A DNA stretch of 11,506 bases from UBA668 sp038328705 (GTDB lineage: Bacteria; Actinomycetota; Acidimicrobiia; Acidimicrobiales; Ilumatobacteraceae): positions 1-11,506 of the forward strand of contig JBBQMG010000128.1 in NCBI GenBank assembly GCA_038328705.1. The letters run 5' to 3'. Position 1 is the stretch's first letter. Each line of letters begins with the position of its first letter. The notes under the pieces were generated by a model, which made no database searches, had not been told where the DNA came from, and worked only from the letters and a program-made list of their open reading frames with translations. A program made the position numbers and the translations under genes. Positions 1-7,813 of the stretch are shown piece by piece.

Positions 1-9
1 CTCGTGTGC

Positions 10-27
10 CGAGGGAAGTGTCCCTCG
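10..27 (+). repeat. Short perfect hairpin upstream of rpmF
   Basis: A 7-bp perfect inverted repeat, CGAGGGA then loop AGTG then TCCCTCG, ends 19 bases before the rpmF start codon and leaves the GGGAG ribosome-binding site (37-41) free. It could be the end of a terminator for the gene before the window, a leader hairpin in the L32 mRNA, or chance. There is no T-run after it, so a classic intrinsic terminator is not supported. Positions 1-46 show no recognisable end of an upstream gene. Confidence 0.4.
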
Positions 28-46
28 TCCGATTCCGGGAGTCCTC

Positions 47-226
47 ATGGCTGTTCCCAAGAAGAAAAAGTCGAAGATGAAGACCCGCAGCCATCGTGCT
101 GGCGCGTGGAAGCTGGCCGCCCCGTCGCGCAGCATCTGCCCCCGCTGCGCCGCTGCGAAGTTGCCGCACACGGTGTGCCCCAGCTGCGGTTGGTACAAGG
201 ACCGCGTTGCCGTAGAAGTCGGCTGA
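47..226 (+). CDS. rpmF: 50S ribosomal protein L32
   Basis: This encodes a 59-residue large-subunit ribosomal protein. The protein begins MAVPKKKKSK and continues with a basic Arg/His/Lys stretch, the typical L32 N-terminus. Four cysteines in two CxxC pairs (C31/C34 and C44/C47) form the zinc ribbon, so this is the zinc-binding form of L32. Length matches the family (about 55-65 residues). The ATG is preceded at 5 bases by GGGAG (37-41). The stop is 14 bases before plsX, so the two are very likely co-transcribed, and rpmF-plsX linkage is common in bacteria. A longer reading frame that starts at 4 covers this gene in another phase, but it is only an upstream extension of the plsX frame. Confidence 0.95.
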   Translation: MAVPKKKKSKMKTRSHRAGAWKLAAPSRSICPRCAAAKLPHTVCPSCGWYKDRVAVEVG

Positions 227-240
227 GCCGCGAGGCTGCC

Positions 241-1212
241 ATGCTGCCGATCGCGGTCGATGCGATGGGTGGCGACCGGTCACCTGGCGAGATTCTCGCC
301 GGTGCGCATGCCGCCGCTGTGCTGGGTATCCCAGTCGTTCTTGTCGGGCCCGAGGGGCTCGAAGGTTGTGGCGATCTTCCCATCATCCATGCGTCGGAAG
401 TCATTGCGATGGACGACGACGCTGCCCAAGGGGTGCGTCGCAAGAAAGATTCGTCCCTCGTACGCGCTGCGGAAGCGGTGCGCGATGGCAAGGCCAGCGC
501 AATGGTGTCGGCTGGGAACACCGGCGCGACGATGGCGTCTGCTCTGCTGCGCATGGGGCGTGTGAAGGGCGTCAACCGCCCCGCCATTGCCACCCCGATT
601 CCCGTGCCGGGCGAACGCCCGAACATCCTGCTCGACGCCGGTGCCAACTCCGAGGTACAGGCCGAGTGGTTGGTGCAGTTCGCCACCATGGGCACCATCT
701 ACGCGCGCCATCGGTTCGGCATCGAGCGCCCTACTGTTGGGTTGCTCTCCATCGGTGAGGAGCCTGGCAAGGGCGACACCCTGCGCAAGGAGGCCTACGA
801 GCTGCTGGTCAACGCGCCAGGTATCGACTTCATCGGCAACGTCGAGGGTCGCGATCTGATGAAGAAGACGGCCGACGTCATCGTCACCGACGGTTTCACC
901 GGCAATGTTGCACTCAAGACGTTGGAGGGTGGCGTGAGGACGCTGTTCGGCGCGTTGCTCACCGCCTTCGCCAGTAAGCCGGAGTACAAGGAGCACGCCG
1001 ATGCCCTACTGCCGGCGCTGCTGCCCCTGCACACCTCGATGAGCCCTGATACGCAGGGTGGCGCGGTACTGCTCGGCGTCGATGGCATCTGCATCATCAG
1101 CCACGGTTCATCGGGCGAGACTGCGATGGTCAACGCCATCAAGTTGGCTGAGGAAATGGTGCAAACCGGCCTGGTCGCGGAGATCACCGCCGCGTTCGCG
1201 ACTGCTCCGTAG
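241..1212 (+). CDS. plsX: Phosphate acyltransferase PlsX
   Basis: PlsX converts acyl-ACP and phosphate to acyl-phosphate, the donor used by PlsY in the first acylation of glycerol-3-phosphate in phospholipid synthesis. It is a peripheral membrane enzyme. The 323-residue product shows the family hallmarks: AVDAMGGD at residues 5-12, SAGNTGA at 90-96, a GEEPGKGD segment, VTDGFTGNVALKT, and LLGVDGICIISHG near the C-terminus. The frame is open back to position 4, but the true start is ATG 241: AVDAMGGD lies near the N-terminus in this family, GAGG (232-235) lies 5 bases upstream, and an earlier start would overlap rpmF. The length is slightly short for the family (about 330-345). It sits between rpmF and acpP, whose product supplies its substrate carrier. 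Confidence 0.95.
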   Translation: MLPIAVDAMGGDRSPGEILAGAHAAAVLGIPVVLVGPEGLEGCGDLPIIHASEVIAMDDDAAQGVRRKKDSSLVRAAEAVRDGKASAMVSAGNTGATMASALLRMGRVKGVNRPAIATPIPVPGERPNILLDAGANSEVQAEWLVQFATMGTIYARHRFGIERPTVGLLSIGEEPGKGDTLRKEAYELLVNAPGIDFIGNVEGRDLMKKTADVIVTDGFTGNVALKTLEGGVRTLFGALLTAFASKPEYKEHADALLPALLPLHTSMSPDTQGGAVLLGVDGICIISHGSSGETAMVNAIKLAEEMVQTGLVAEITAAFATAP

Positions 1213-1239
1213 TTAACACGGCGGCGACGCAGCAAGCGC

Positions 1240-1245
1240 TAACCT
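1240..1245 (+). promoter_or_regulatory. Putative -10 element upstream of acpP
   Basis: TAACCT fits the actinobacterial -10 pattern TANNNT and lies 30 bases before the acpP start, with room for a short leader that carries the Shine-Dalgarno. No good -35 hexamer is seen at the usual distance. Closely related hexamers lie upstream of smc, potA and ftsY. The element is in the widest gap (63 bases) of the first gene block, so acpP-rnc-mutM may have its own promoter besides read-through from rpmF-plsX. Confidence 0.35.
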
Positions 1246-1264
1246 CGGTCGTCCCACGACATCC

Positions 1265-1269
1265 AGGAG
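1265..1269 (+). promoter_or_regulatory. Ribosome-binding site of acpP
   Basis: AGGAG lies 6 bases before GTG 1276. It is a near-consensus Shine-Dalgarno and fixes the GTG as the acpP start. Confidence 0.75.
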
Positions 1270-1275
1270 TACTCG

Positions 1276-1569
1276 GTGCCCGCAGAAACCAACGCTGACC
1301 AGCCGCTCGACCGCGAAGGGGTCTTCGAGATCGTGCGCGCCAACCTCTCCGACATCTTGGAGATCGACCCTGCATCCATTTCAGAAGGCCAGTCGTTCGT
1401 CGACGATCTCGACGCCGATTCGCTGGCACTCATCGAGTTGGTCGAGGCGCTCGAGGAAGATCTGGCAGAACGTCACGTCGGCTTCCGCATCGAGGACGAG
1501 GATCTCGTCGATCTCAAGACGGTGCGCGACGCCGTCGACTACGTGTTCGACCGGGTCAAGGGCAGCTGA
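1276..1569 (+). CDS. acpP: Acyl carrier protein
   Basis: This is the small acidic carrier of acyl chains in fatty acid synthesis, and the likely acyl donor partner of PlsX. The 97-residue product has the attachment motif DADSLALIELVEALEE, where Ser49 is the expected site for 4'-phosphopantetheine, followed by the acidic recognition helix. The N-terminus carries about 15 residues more than the 77-residue E. coli protein. The segment after helix II (AERHVGF) is about four residues longer than in the classic DSLDTVELVMALEEEF type. The start is GTG with AGGAG 6 bases upstream. The stop is one base before the proposed rnc start. A dedicated role in another pathway cannot be excluded, but position next to plsX and rnc favours the general fatty-acid ACP. 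Confidence 0.88.
   Translation: MPAETNADQPLDREGVFEIVRANLSDILEIDPASISEGQSFVDDLDADSLALIELVEALEEDLAERHVGFRIEDEDLVDLKTVRDAVDYVFDRVKGS
1558..1562 (+). promoter_or_regulatory. Ribosome-binding site supporting the ATT start of rnc
   Basis: AAGGG lies in the last codons of acpP, 8 bases before ATT 1571. It matches the anti-Shine-Dalgarno well enough to support initiation at this rare codon. A ribosome ending acpP at TGA 1567-1569 would stop next to it, so translational coupling is plausible. Confidence 0.45.
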
Positions 1570-1570
1570 C

Positions 1571-2278
1571 ATTTCGGTTCAGGCCGAACCTGATCTCACC
1601 GAGCTTCTGCGGTCTCTCGGGTACGAGTTCCAAGACCCGGATCTCTTGTTGCGCGCACTTGCGCATCGCAGTTGGTGCGCCGAAGTGGGCGGTCTGCCCA
1701 GCAACGAACGCCTGGAGTTTCTCGGCGACGCAGTGTTGGGCTGGGTTGTCGCCGACATTGCGTTTCGGCACTTCGGCGACTTGACCGAGGGTCGTCTCAC
1801 CGACCTCCGCAAGAGCGTCGTCAATGCATCCGCTCTTGCGGAAGTGGCTCAAGAGATTCAGCTCGGCGATTTCATTCTGTTGGGCAAGGGCGAGGCGGCC
1901 GCCGGGGGTCGCTCGAAGCCATCGATCCTCAGCGACGCGCTGGAGGCCGTGCTCGGCGCCGTCTATATCGACGGTGGCGCCCCCGCAGCGTTCGCCCTGA
2001 TCGAGCGGCTGTTCACCAAGCGGATGGCGGTCGCTGCGCTGCGGCTCGATCGCCTGGACTGCAAGACGGTGCTGCAGGAGCTGACTGCTCGGCTGTATGA
2101 CACCGCCCCGGTCTATGTCCTCAGCGACACAGGCCCTGACCACGACAAGCGATTCTCGGCGGTCGTGATCGTCGCGGGACAAACCGTGGGTACTGGTGAA
2201 GGCCGCTCGAAGAAGACCGCCGAGCAGTCCGCCGCCGAGCAGGCGTGGCTGGTGCTCTCGGCCCGCGCCGCGGAGTAG
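1571..2278 (+). CDS. rnc: Ribonuclease III
   Basis: This endonuclease cuts double-stranded RNA, including the 16S/23S rRNA precursor. With an ATT start the protein has 235 residues, the usual family size. The catalytic domain has the signature NERLEFLGDAVLG (residues 45-57), with metal ligands Glu49 and Asp53 and the second pair Asp122 and Glu125 in SDALEAVLGAVYID. A double-stranded RNA-binding domain follows from about residue 165 to the end (KTVLQEL, and GEGRSKKTAEQSAAEQAW). The first ATG/GTG/TTG codon in frame is TTG 1646, but that start would remove LTELLRSLGYEF and the following residues, part of the conserved first helix. The frame is open far upstream through acpP without a standard start codon. 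ATT 1571 follows the acpP stop by one base and has AAGGG 8 bases upstream. Function is certain; the start is inferred. Confidence 0.93.
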   Translation: MSVQAEPDLTELLRSLGYEFQDPDLLLRALAHRSWCAEVGGLPSNERLEFLGDAVLGWVVADIAFRHFGDLTEGRLTDLRKSVVNASALAEVAQEIQLGDFILLGKGEAAAGGRSKPSILSDALEAVLGAVYIDGGAPAAFALIERLFTKRMAVAALRLDRLDCKTVLQELTARLYDTAPVYVLSDTGPDHDKRFSAVVIVAGQTVGTGEGRSKKTAEQSAAEQAWLVLSARAAE

Positions 2279-2284
2279 TCGGCA

Positions 2285-3127
2285 ATGCCCGAGCTACCAG
2301 AGGTGGAAACTGTTCGTCGTGGCCTGGAAGCGCAGGTGATGGGCCGAAGGATCACGAGGGTGGAGGTCGGCCGTGAACGCTCGGTTCGTCGGACTTCCCG
2401 CCAAGCGGTGATCGACGGCCTCACCGGCGCCACGATCCTCAGCGTCAATCGACGTGGGAAGTACCTGCTGTGCCCTCTCGACACGGGTGACGAGCTGATG
2501 ATGCATCTGCGGATGAGCGGACGGCTGCTCGTTGCGGACTCGGGCACCGAGCGACCGCCGCATACACACGTCGTGATGCACCTTGCCGGCGAGCCGCCCC
2601 AGGAGCTGTGGTTCGTGGATCCGCGTACGTTCGGGGAAGTCGTGGTGTTCGACCCTGCCAACGTCACAGTCGAGCTGCCCGAGCTGGCGAAGATGGGCAT
2701 CGACCCGATTGCCGACGGGTTGTCGCGCTCCCAGTTCGCTGCGCTGTTGCGCAGCAGGTCGCGGCAGATCAAGGCGCTGCTGTTGGACCAACACGTGATT
2801 GCGGGCATCGGCAACATCTACTGCGACGAGAGTCTGCACCTGGCGGGTGTGCGGTGGGATCGGCGATCCGACGCGATATCCCCTCGTGAGATCACCAAGC
2901 TGCACTCGGCGATCATGACCGTGCTGGGTGACGCCATCGAGGCCGGCGGTAGCACGCTGGCCGACACACAGTACGTGGGCGTGGATGGCGAGAGCGGATG
3001 GTTCCAGCTGAACCACTGCGTGTACGACCGCGCCGGCCAGCGCTGCATCACCTGCGGTCGCGCGAACATCGTGAAAGTTGCTGTCGCCGGCCGCGGCACC
3101 CACTACTGCCCCCGCTGCCAGCGCTGA
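2285..3127 (+). CDS. mutM: Formamidopyrimidine-DNA glycosylase
   Basis: Fpg/MutM removes 8-oxoguanine and ring-opened purines and nicks the abasic site, the first step of base-excision repair. The 280-residue protein starts MPELPEVETVRRGLE, with Pro2 as the nucleophile after removal of Met1 and Glu3 as catalytic acid. Lys59 in RRGKYLL is the conserved minor-groove lysine. The helix-two-turn-helix segment AGIGNIYCDESLHLAGV is present, with Cys where Ala is usual. The C-terminal zinc finger is complete, with ITCG and YCPRCQR giving two CxxC pairs. ATG 2285 is 6 bases after the rnc stop, and GGAG (2272-2275) lies 9 bases upstream. Linkage of rnc, mutM and smc is familiar from actinobacteria. Confidence 0.96.
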   Translation: MPELPEVETVRRGLEAQVMGRRITRVEVGRERSVRRTSRQAVIDGLTGATILSVNRRGKYLLCPLDTGDELMMHLRMSGRLLVADSGTERPPHTHVVMHLAGEPPQELWFVDPRTFGEVVVFDPANVTVELPELAKMGIDPIADGLSRSQFAALLRSRSRQIKALLLDQHVIAGIGNIYCDESLHLAGVRWDRRSDAISPREITKLHSAIMTVLGDAIEAGGSTLADTQYVGVDGESGWFQLNHCVYDRAGQRCITCGRANIVKVAVAGRGTHYCPRCQR

Positions 3128-3171
3128 GGCGTCGCCGGCAGTGGGAAGCGGCGGGGGGCGCCGACCCTTGA

Positions 3172-3177
3172 TAACGT
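3172..3177 (+). promoter_or_regulatory. Putative -10 element directly before smc
   Basis: TAACGT (within TTGATAACGT) ends 10 bases before the smc GTG. There is no Shine-Dalgarno between it and the start codon. At this distance transcription would begin at or within a few bases of the GTG, so the smc mRNA may be leaderless, a common arrangement in actinobacteria. No clear -35 is seen. The 60-base gap after mutM holds nothing else I recognise. Confidence 0.45.
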
Positions 3178-3187
3178 CGCCGACGCT

Positions 3188-6100
3188 GTGTTCCTGAAAG
3201 CCCTCACCCTCAAAGGTTTCAAGTCCTTCGCCGACGCCACCACGCTCCAGCTGGAGCCGGGGGTGACCGTCGTGGTCGGTCCCAACGGGTCGGGCAAGTC
3301 GAACGTGGTCGACGCAATCGCATGGGTGCTGGGCGCGCAGGCGCCGAGCGCGGTCCGCAGTCAGAAGATGGACGATGTCATCTTTGCCGGCACGGCGAAG
3401 CGCCCGGCCCTCGGTCGTGCCGAGGTCACGCTCACCCTGGACAACTCCGCGGGCCTGCTGCCCATCGAGTTCACCGAGGTGACCGTCAGCCGCACCCTGT
3501 TCCGTACGGGTGAGAGCGAGTATGCGATCAACGGCGTCAACTGCCGTCTGCTCGATGTGCAAGAGCTGCTCAGCGATGCCGGCGTCGGCCGCCAGCAACA
3601 CGTGATCGTCAGCCAGGGCCAGATCGACGCCGTGCTCAACGCCCGCCCCGAGGACCGGCGCGGCATTGTCGAGGAAGCCGCTGGCGTGCTGAAGTACCGT
3701 CGCCGCAAGGAGAAGGCCGAACGTCGTCTGGACGCCACCGAGGCCAGCCTCCTGCGGGTACAAGACCTGCTGCGCGAGGTCCGCCGTCAGCTGCGACCCC
3801 TCGAGCGTCAGGCCGATGCGGCTCGTCGCCACGGCGACCTGATCGCAGAGCTCGACGGCCTCCGCATCTTCCTGGCCGGCCGCGAGATCGCCTCGCTTCG
3901 CACGCGCATGGTGGCGCAGGCGGGGGAGAAGGTGACGCTCACCCAAGCGGAGCAGGCGCTGCGCACCGAGCTGGGTGCATTGGATACAGGTGTGATGACG
4001 GCGGAAGCCGAACTGACTGCCCGCGGCGACACCGACCTCAGTGACGAGATGGTGCGCGTCGAGCAGCTCCGTGAACGAGCCCGGGGTATTGCGGCCGTGC
4101 TGGTCGAGCGGCGCCGATCGATGGAGCGCGACCGAGGCCAGTTGATGGACAGTGGTGTCGTCGCCAACCTGGAGGCCGATGCGCAGAGGTTGCGCGACGA
4201 ACTCGTGGGCGTGGAAGCCGATCTCGCCGCAGTCGGCCCAGAGGCAGAGGAACTGGCCACCGAGGAGACGCTGTTCACCGACCAACGTCGCGAGACGCTG
4301 TCGTCCATCGAGGGCTTCTCCAACAGCACGTCGGCCGCCAGCGCCGCCGCCGAGGTGCGCGGGGAACTGCGTTCCATGCGCGGCAACCTCGAACGCGCGG
4401 ATGCCGAGCTTCGTCGTCAGCGCACCCGACTCGATGCATTGCGGCAGCGTGCCGAGCGGCTGGACGGCGAGTGCGAGCGTCTGCGCCTGGAATGCGACTT
4501 CTCGCAGTCGGCAGAAGCCTCGCTGGTCGCCGACGTGGAGGCTGCAGAGGCACGTCGCCTGGCGGTCGACGCAGCCCACGATTCGGCGGTCACCGGCCGA
4601 CAAGAAGCCGCTGAGGAGGCATCGCGTTGGAAGGCTCGCTCGGAGGCGCTGCACCTCGCCCTCGAGGGTGCTCGTGCCCGCGCCGGTGCCAAGCACCTTG
4701 CCGGCGTCGACGGTGTGCTCGGCACGCTGCTCGACGTCATCGAGATCGACGCCGGCTGGGAGCCAGCAGTGGAAGCGGCATTGGGCGAAGCGCTGCAAGC
4801 GGTCGTCGTGGCCAGTCCCGCCGCTGGTCGAAGCGCGCTGCAGTCACTACAGGCCAGCAATGTGCACGGCGCGGTACTCGCGCTCGGCAGCCGCCCGGCA
4901 GGTGCACCATCCGCAACCGGCGGCGGCGACGCCGTGCGCCCGCACGTGCGCAGCCGACATGCAGGCGTCCCAGAGCTGCTCGATGCGGTACTTGGTGACG
5001 CCGTTCGTGTCAGCCGTTGGGACGAAGCACTCGACCTTGCGATCGGCAACCCGCTGGCCGTCGTGGTCACCCCCGATGGCGACCGTTTCGGCCCCACCGG
5101 TTGGCGCATCGGCGCCGCTGGCGGCGGTGCGACCGCCGCCGCTCTGGAAGAGGCGCAGGAGCGGTCAGCGTCGGCTGCCACCGAACTGGCCGAACGTGAA
5201 ACCGACCTCGCGTCCGCCAAGTCAGAGCTGCAGGCTGCCCGCCAGCACGAGAACGAACTCACTCGCAAGCTCGACGCGCACGATGCCGGCTTCACGGCCA
5301 ACAGCGAGGCCTTGACCCGTTCGCTCGGTGAGCGCCGGGAAGCGCAAGCCGAGATGGAAACCGTTGAACGCGGCCTCGGCGACGCGGAGGAGCGCGACGA
5401 ACGCGAGCGTGCCCGCATCGGTGAGCTGGAGACCCTGGTCCCCGCGCTGGAAGCCGACGAGGTCGCCGAAGCAGAGGCGGCCAAGGCTCGCGGTGAAGCG
5501 CGTGCCCGCCTCGACGCACAGACCGCTCGCCTCGCTGGCAAGCGTCAAGACCTCGAGGTACGCAACGCCGGCCTGCACGAGCGGCACACCTTCCTCGAGC
5601 GTCGTCTCGAGGAGACCGAACGCCGACTCGAAGCCGACACCGTGGCTCGTGTCGAAGCAGCGCAACGCCGGCTTGGCGTCGAGCGCAGCCTGGAAGCGGT
5701 CGAGCGCTTGGCGGCCCTCGTCGATGGTCATCGTCACGTGGTCGAAGTGCGGCACAACGAGCTGTTGGAAATCCGTCGTCGCCAGAGCGACGAGGTTCGT
5801 GGGATAGCCCAACGCCTCGACGCACTGCGCCGTCGACGAAGTGCCGCCGAGAAGGAACTCGAAGAGAGCCGCGAGCGTATGCGCCGCGTGGAGATCGACG
5901 AGGCCGAGGTACGCATGCGTACGGAGGCTGCCGTGGAGGCGTTGCGTCGCGACCACGATCTCGAGCCTGCGGCTGCGGAGGCGGCGGAGATGCCTGCCTT
6001 TGCTGAGGGGGTCGCTGAAGGCACGAACCCCGCCGCACGCGTTCGCGATCTGGAACGCGAACTGCGCCTGATGGGTCCCATCAACCCGCTGGCGTTGGAG

Positions 6101-6673
6101 GAGTTCAACGAACTGCAGGAGCGTCATCGCTTCCTGGAGGAGCAGCTCGAGGATGTGCGCAACACCCGTCGCGACCTGATGCGCGTGATCAAGGCCGTCG
6201 ATCTGGAGATCCAGACCGTGTTCTCCGCGGCGTTCGCCGATGTGAGCACCCACTTCACCAGCCTGTTCGCGACGCTCTTCCCTGGCGGCGTCGGGCGTCT
6301 CATTCTCACCAACCCCGACGACTTGCTGAACACCGGCGTCGAGGTCGAGGCCAAGCCCAGCGGCAAGAACGTGAAGAAACTGTCGCTACTTTCGGGTGGC
6401 GAGCGCAGCCTTACTGCGCTCGCATTCCTGTTTGCCGTGTTCCGAAGTCGCCCGTCGCCCTTCTATGTGATGGACGAAGTGGAAGCTGCACTCGACGATG
6501 TGAACCTCCACCGCTTTCTCGGCCTGATCCACGAGTTCCGCCGCGAAGCCCAACTGCTGATCGTCAGCCACCAGAAGCGCACGATGGAAGCGGGTGACAG
6601 TTTGCTTGGTGTGACTATTCAGCCGGGCGGCTCGTCGAAAGTCGTTGTCGAGAAGGTCAGCACCATCGCTTGA
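3188..6673 (+). CDS. smc: Chromosome segregation protein SMC
   Basis: SMC is the ATPase core of bacterial condensin. With ScpA and ScpB it organises and separates sister chromosomes. The 1161-residue length is normal. The N-terminal head begins FLKALTLKGFKSFAD and has the Walker A motif GPNGSGKS (31-38). A first long Arg/Glu/Ala-rich coiled coil spans about 165-500. The globular hinge, opening HLAGVDGVLGTLLDVIE, spans about 500-645. The returning coiled coil runs to about 1000. The C-terminal head carries the ABC signature LSGGE (1068-1072) and Walker B with FYVMDEVEAALDD (Asp1096, Glu1097). All ATPase motifs are intact. The GTG start puts the N-terminus where the family has it. No Shine-Dalgarno precedes it, consistent with a leaderless mRNA. 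Confidence 0.97.
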   Translation: MFLKALTLKGFKSFADATTLQLEPGVTVVVGPNGSGKSNVVDAIAWVLGAQAPSAVRSQKMDDVIFAGTAKRPALGRAEVTLTLDNSAGLLPIEFTEVTVSRTLFRTGESEYAINGVNCRLLDVQELLSDAGVGRQQHVIVSQGQIDAVLNARPEDRRGIVEEAAGVLKYRRRKEKAERRLDATEASLLRVQDLLREVRRQLRPLERQADAARRHGDLIAELDGLRIFLAGREIASLRTRMVAQAGEKVTLTQAEQALRTELGALDTGVMTAEAELTARGDTDLSDEMVRVEQLRERARGIAAVLVERRRSMERDRGQLMDSGVVANLEADAQRLRDELVGVEADLAAVGPEAEELATEETLFTDQRRETLSSIEGFSNSTSAASAAAEVRGELRSMRGNLERADAELRRQRTRLDALRQRAERLDGECERLRLECDFSQSAEASLVADVEAAEARRLAVDAAHDSAVTGRQEAAEEASRWKARSEALHLALEGARARAGAKHLAGVDGVLGTLLDVIEIDAGWEPAVEAALGEALQAVVVASPAAGRSALQSLQASNVHGAVLALGSRPAGAPSATGGGDAVRPHVRSRHAGVPELLDAVLGDAVRVSRWDEALDLAIGNPLAVVVTPDGDRFGPTGWRIGAAGGGATAAALEEAQERSASAATELAERETDLASAKSELQAARQHENELTRKLDAHDAGFTANSEALTRSLGERREAQAEMETVERGLGDAEERDERERARIGELETLVPALEADEVAEAEAAKARGEARARLDAQTARLAGKRQDLEVRNAGLHERHTFLERRLEETERRLEADTVARVEAAQRRLGVERSLEAVERLAALVDGHRHVVEVRHNELLEIRRRQSDEVRGIAQRLDALRRRRSAAEKELEESRERMRRVEIDEAEVRMRTEAAVEALRRDHDLEPAAAEAAEMPAFAEGVAEGTNPAARVRDLERELRLMGPINPLALEEFNELQERHRFLEEQLEDVRNTRRDLMRVIKAVDLEIQTVFSAAFADVSTHFTSLFATLFPGGVGRLILTNPDDLLNTGVEVEAKPSGKNVKKLSLLSGGERSLTALAFLFAVFRSRPSPFYVMDEVEAALDDVNLHRFLGLIHEFRREAQLLIVSHQKRTMEAGDSLLGVTIQPGGSSKVVVEKVSTIA

Positions 6674-6714
6674 TGGCGATGCGTCGGTCTCACCGTCCGC
6701 TCGGCGGGTTGGGC

Positions 6715-6720
6715 TAGCCT
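6715..6720 (+). promoter_or_regulatory. Putative -10 element of the transporter operon
   Basis: TAGCCT in the 81-base gap between smc and potA fits TANNNT and ends 34 bases before the potA ATG, giving a predicted leader of about 25-30 bases. No convincing -35 and no Shine-Dalgarno for potA are visible. The spacing relative to the start codon is close to that of the element before acpP. Confidence 0.4.
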
Positions 6721-6754
6721 CTCGGATTCACAGCCACACAGACTGCTTGATCTC

Positions 6755-7813
6755 ATGTCGAACTCCACACCTCCCGCTATCCAACTCGTCGCCCTGCGCA
6801 AGTCGTTCGGCGTCGACGAACACGAGGTGGTCGCGGTCAATGCCGTCGATCTGAGTATCGACGAGGGCGAGTTCTTCTCGCTGCTCGGCCCGTCGGGCAG
6901 CGGCAAGACCACTGTGCTGCGAATGATCGCCGGCTTCGAGAGTCCAACGGCAGGCGCAATCCTGCTGCAGGGTCGCGACGTCACCGGCCTCGCGCCGTTC
7001 GACCGCAACGTCAACACCGTCTTTCAGGATTACGCGCTGTTCCCGCACATGACCGTGCTCCAGAACGTCGAGTACGGACTCAAGGTGAAGAAGGTCTCCA
7101 AGACCGAGCGCCGTAGCCGGGCCAACGAGATGTTGGAATCGGTTCGGCTGGGCAGCTTCGGCCATCGCAAGCCCAACCAGCTCAGCGGCGGGCAGCGCCA
7201 ACGCGTCGCGCTCGCTCGTGCGCTGGTCAACCGTCCGAAGGTGCTGCTGCTCGACGAGCCGTTGGGCGCCCTCGACGCCAAGCTGCGTGAGGAGATGCAG
7301 GTCGAGCTGAAGGAAATTCAGCGCGATGTGGGCATCACATTCGTGTTCGTCACCCATGACCAGGGAGAGGCACTCAGTATGAGCAACCGCATCGCAGTGT
7401 TCAACCATGGGCGCATCGAGCAGGTCGGCACGCCACGTGAGATCTACGACAAGCCCGAGACTGCATTCGTCGCCGGCTTCGTCGGCACCAGCAACGTTCT
7501 GTCGGCGGCGCTGTCGCGTGAACTGATGGGTGTCGAGGCCGTGCACAGCGTGCGTCCAGAGCGCATCCGAGTCGTGCACGAAGTCGCATCCGATGGAGAA
7601 ATCTCCGTCTCCGGTGTCGTCAGCGACCTGCAATACCTGGGCGCCGACAGTCGCATCCGCGTCGACCTTCCGGGCGGCGAACACCTTCTCGCCAGCGTGC
7701 CGAGCGACGGGCTCGTTGGAGTTGCCATGGGCGGTCCCATCCGCCTGGCGTGGTCGCGATTTGCGGCCTACACAGTCGAAGAAACAACCACCTCTGAAGG
7801 GGGAAACCAATGA
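6755..7813 (+). CDS. potA: Spermidine/putrescine-type ABC importer, ATPase subunit
   Basis: This is the cytoplasmic ATPase that powers the importer encoded by the next three genes. The 352-residue protein has Walker A GPSGSGKT (45-52), the Q-loop in VFQDYALFPH, signature LSGGQRQRVALARAL (from 143), Walker B VLLLDEP (163-169), the D-loop GALDAKLR, and the switch histidine His201 in VTHDQ. A TOBE-like domain fills about residues 270-340. This architecture and the QDYALFPHMTV stretch are typical of the PotA/FbpC/UgpC group, and the neighbouring binding protein and two unlike permeases favour the polyamine branch. The substrate is inferred. The last codons carry the ribosome-binding site of potD, and the stop overlaps the potD start (ATGA). 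Confidence 0.9.
   Translation: MSNSTPPAIQLVALRKSFGVDEHEVVAVNAVDLSIDEGEFFSLLGPSGSGKTTVLRMIAGFESPTAGAILLQGRDVTGLAPFDRNVNTVFQDYALFPHMTVLQNVEYGLKVKKVSKTERRSRANEMLESVRLGSFGHRKPNQLSGGQRQRVALARALVNRPKVLLLDEPLGALDAKLREEMQVELKEIQRDVGITFVFVTHDQGEALSMSNRIAVFNHGRIEQVGTPREIYDKPETAFVAGFVGTSNVLSAALSRELMGVEAVHSVRPERIRVVHEVASDGEISVSGVVSDLQYLGADSRIRVDLPGGEHLLASVPSDGLVGVAMGGPIRLAWSRFAAYTVEETTTSEGGNQ

Noticed and set aside
1248..1260. Small dyad GTCGT-CCC-ACGAC before acpP
   Set aside because: Only 5 bp with a 3-base loop in GC-rich DNA; expected by chance.
1646..2278. rnc starting at TTG 1646
   Set aside because: It would remove the conserved N-terminal helix of RNase III and has no Shine-Dalgarno.
2294..4798. 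Antisense open frame of 834 codons across mutM and smc
   Set aside because: It lies opposite two well-identified genes in GC-rich DNA, where codon bias keeps the reverse frame open. The translation has no recognisable domain and is low in complexity.
4152..5315. 387-codon + strand frame inside smc
   Set aside because: Out of phase with an intact SMC; the product is Ser/Arg/Pro-rich without domain features.
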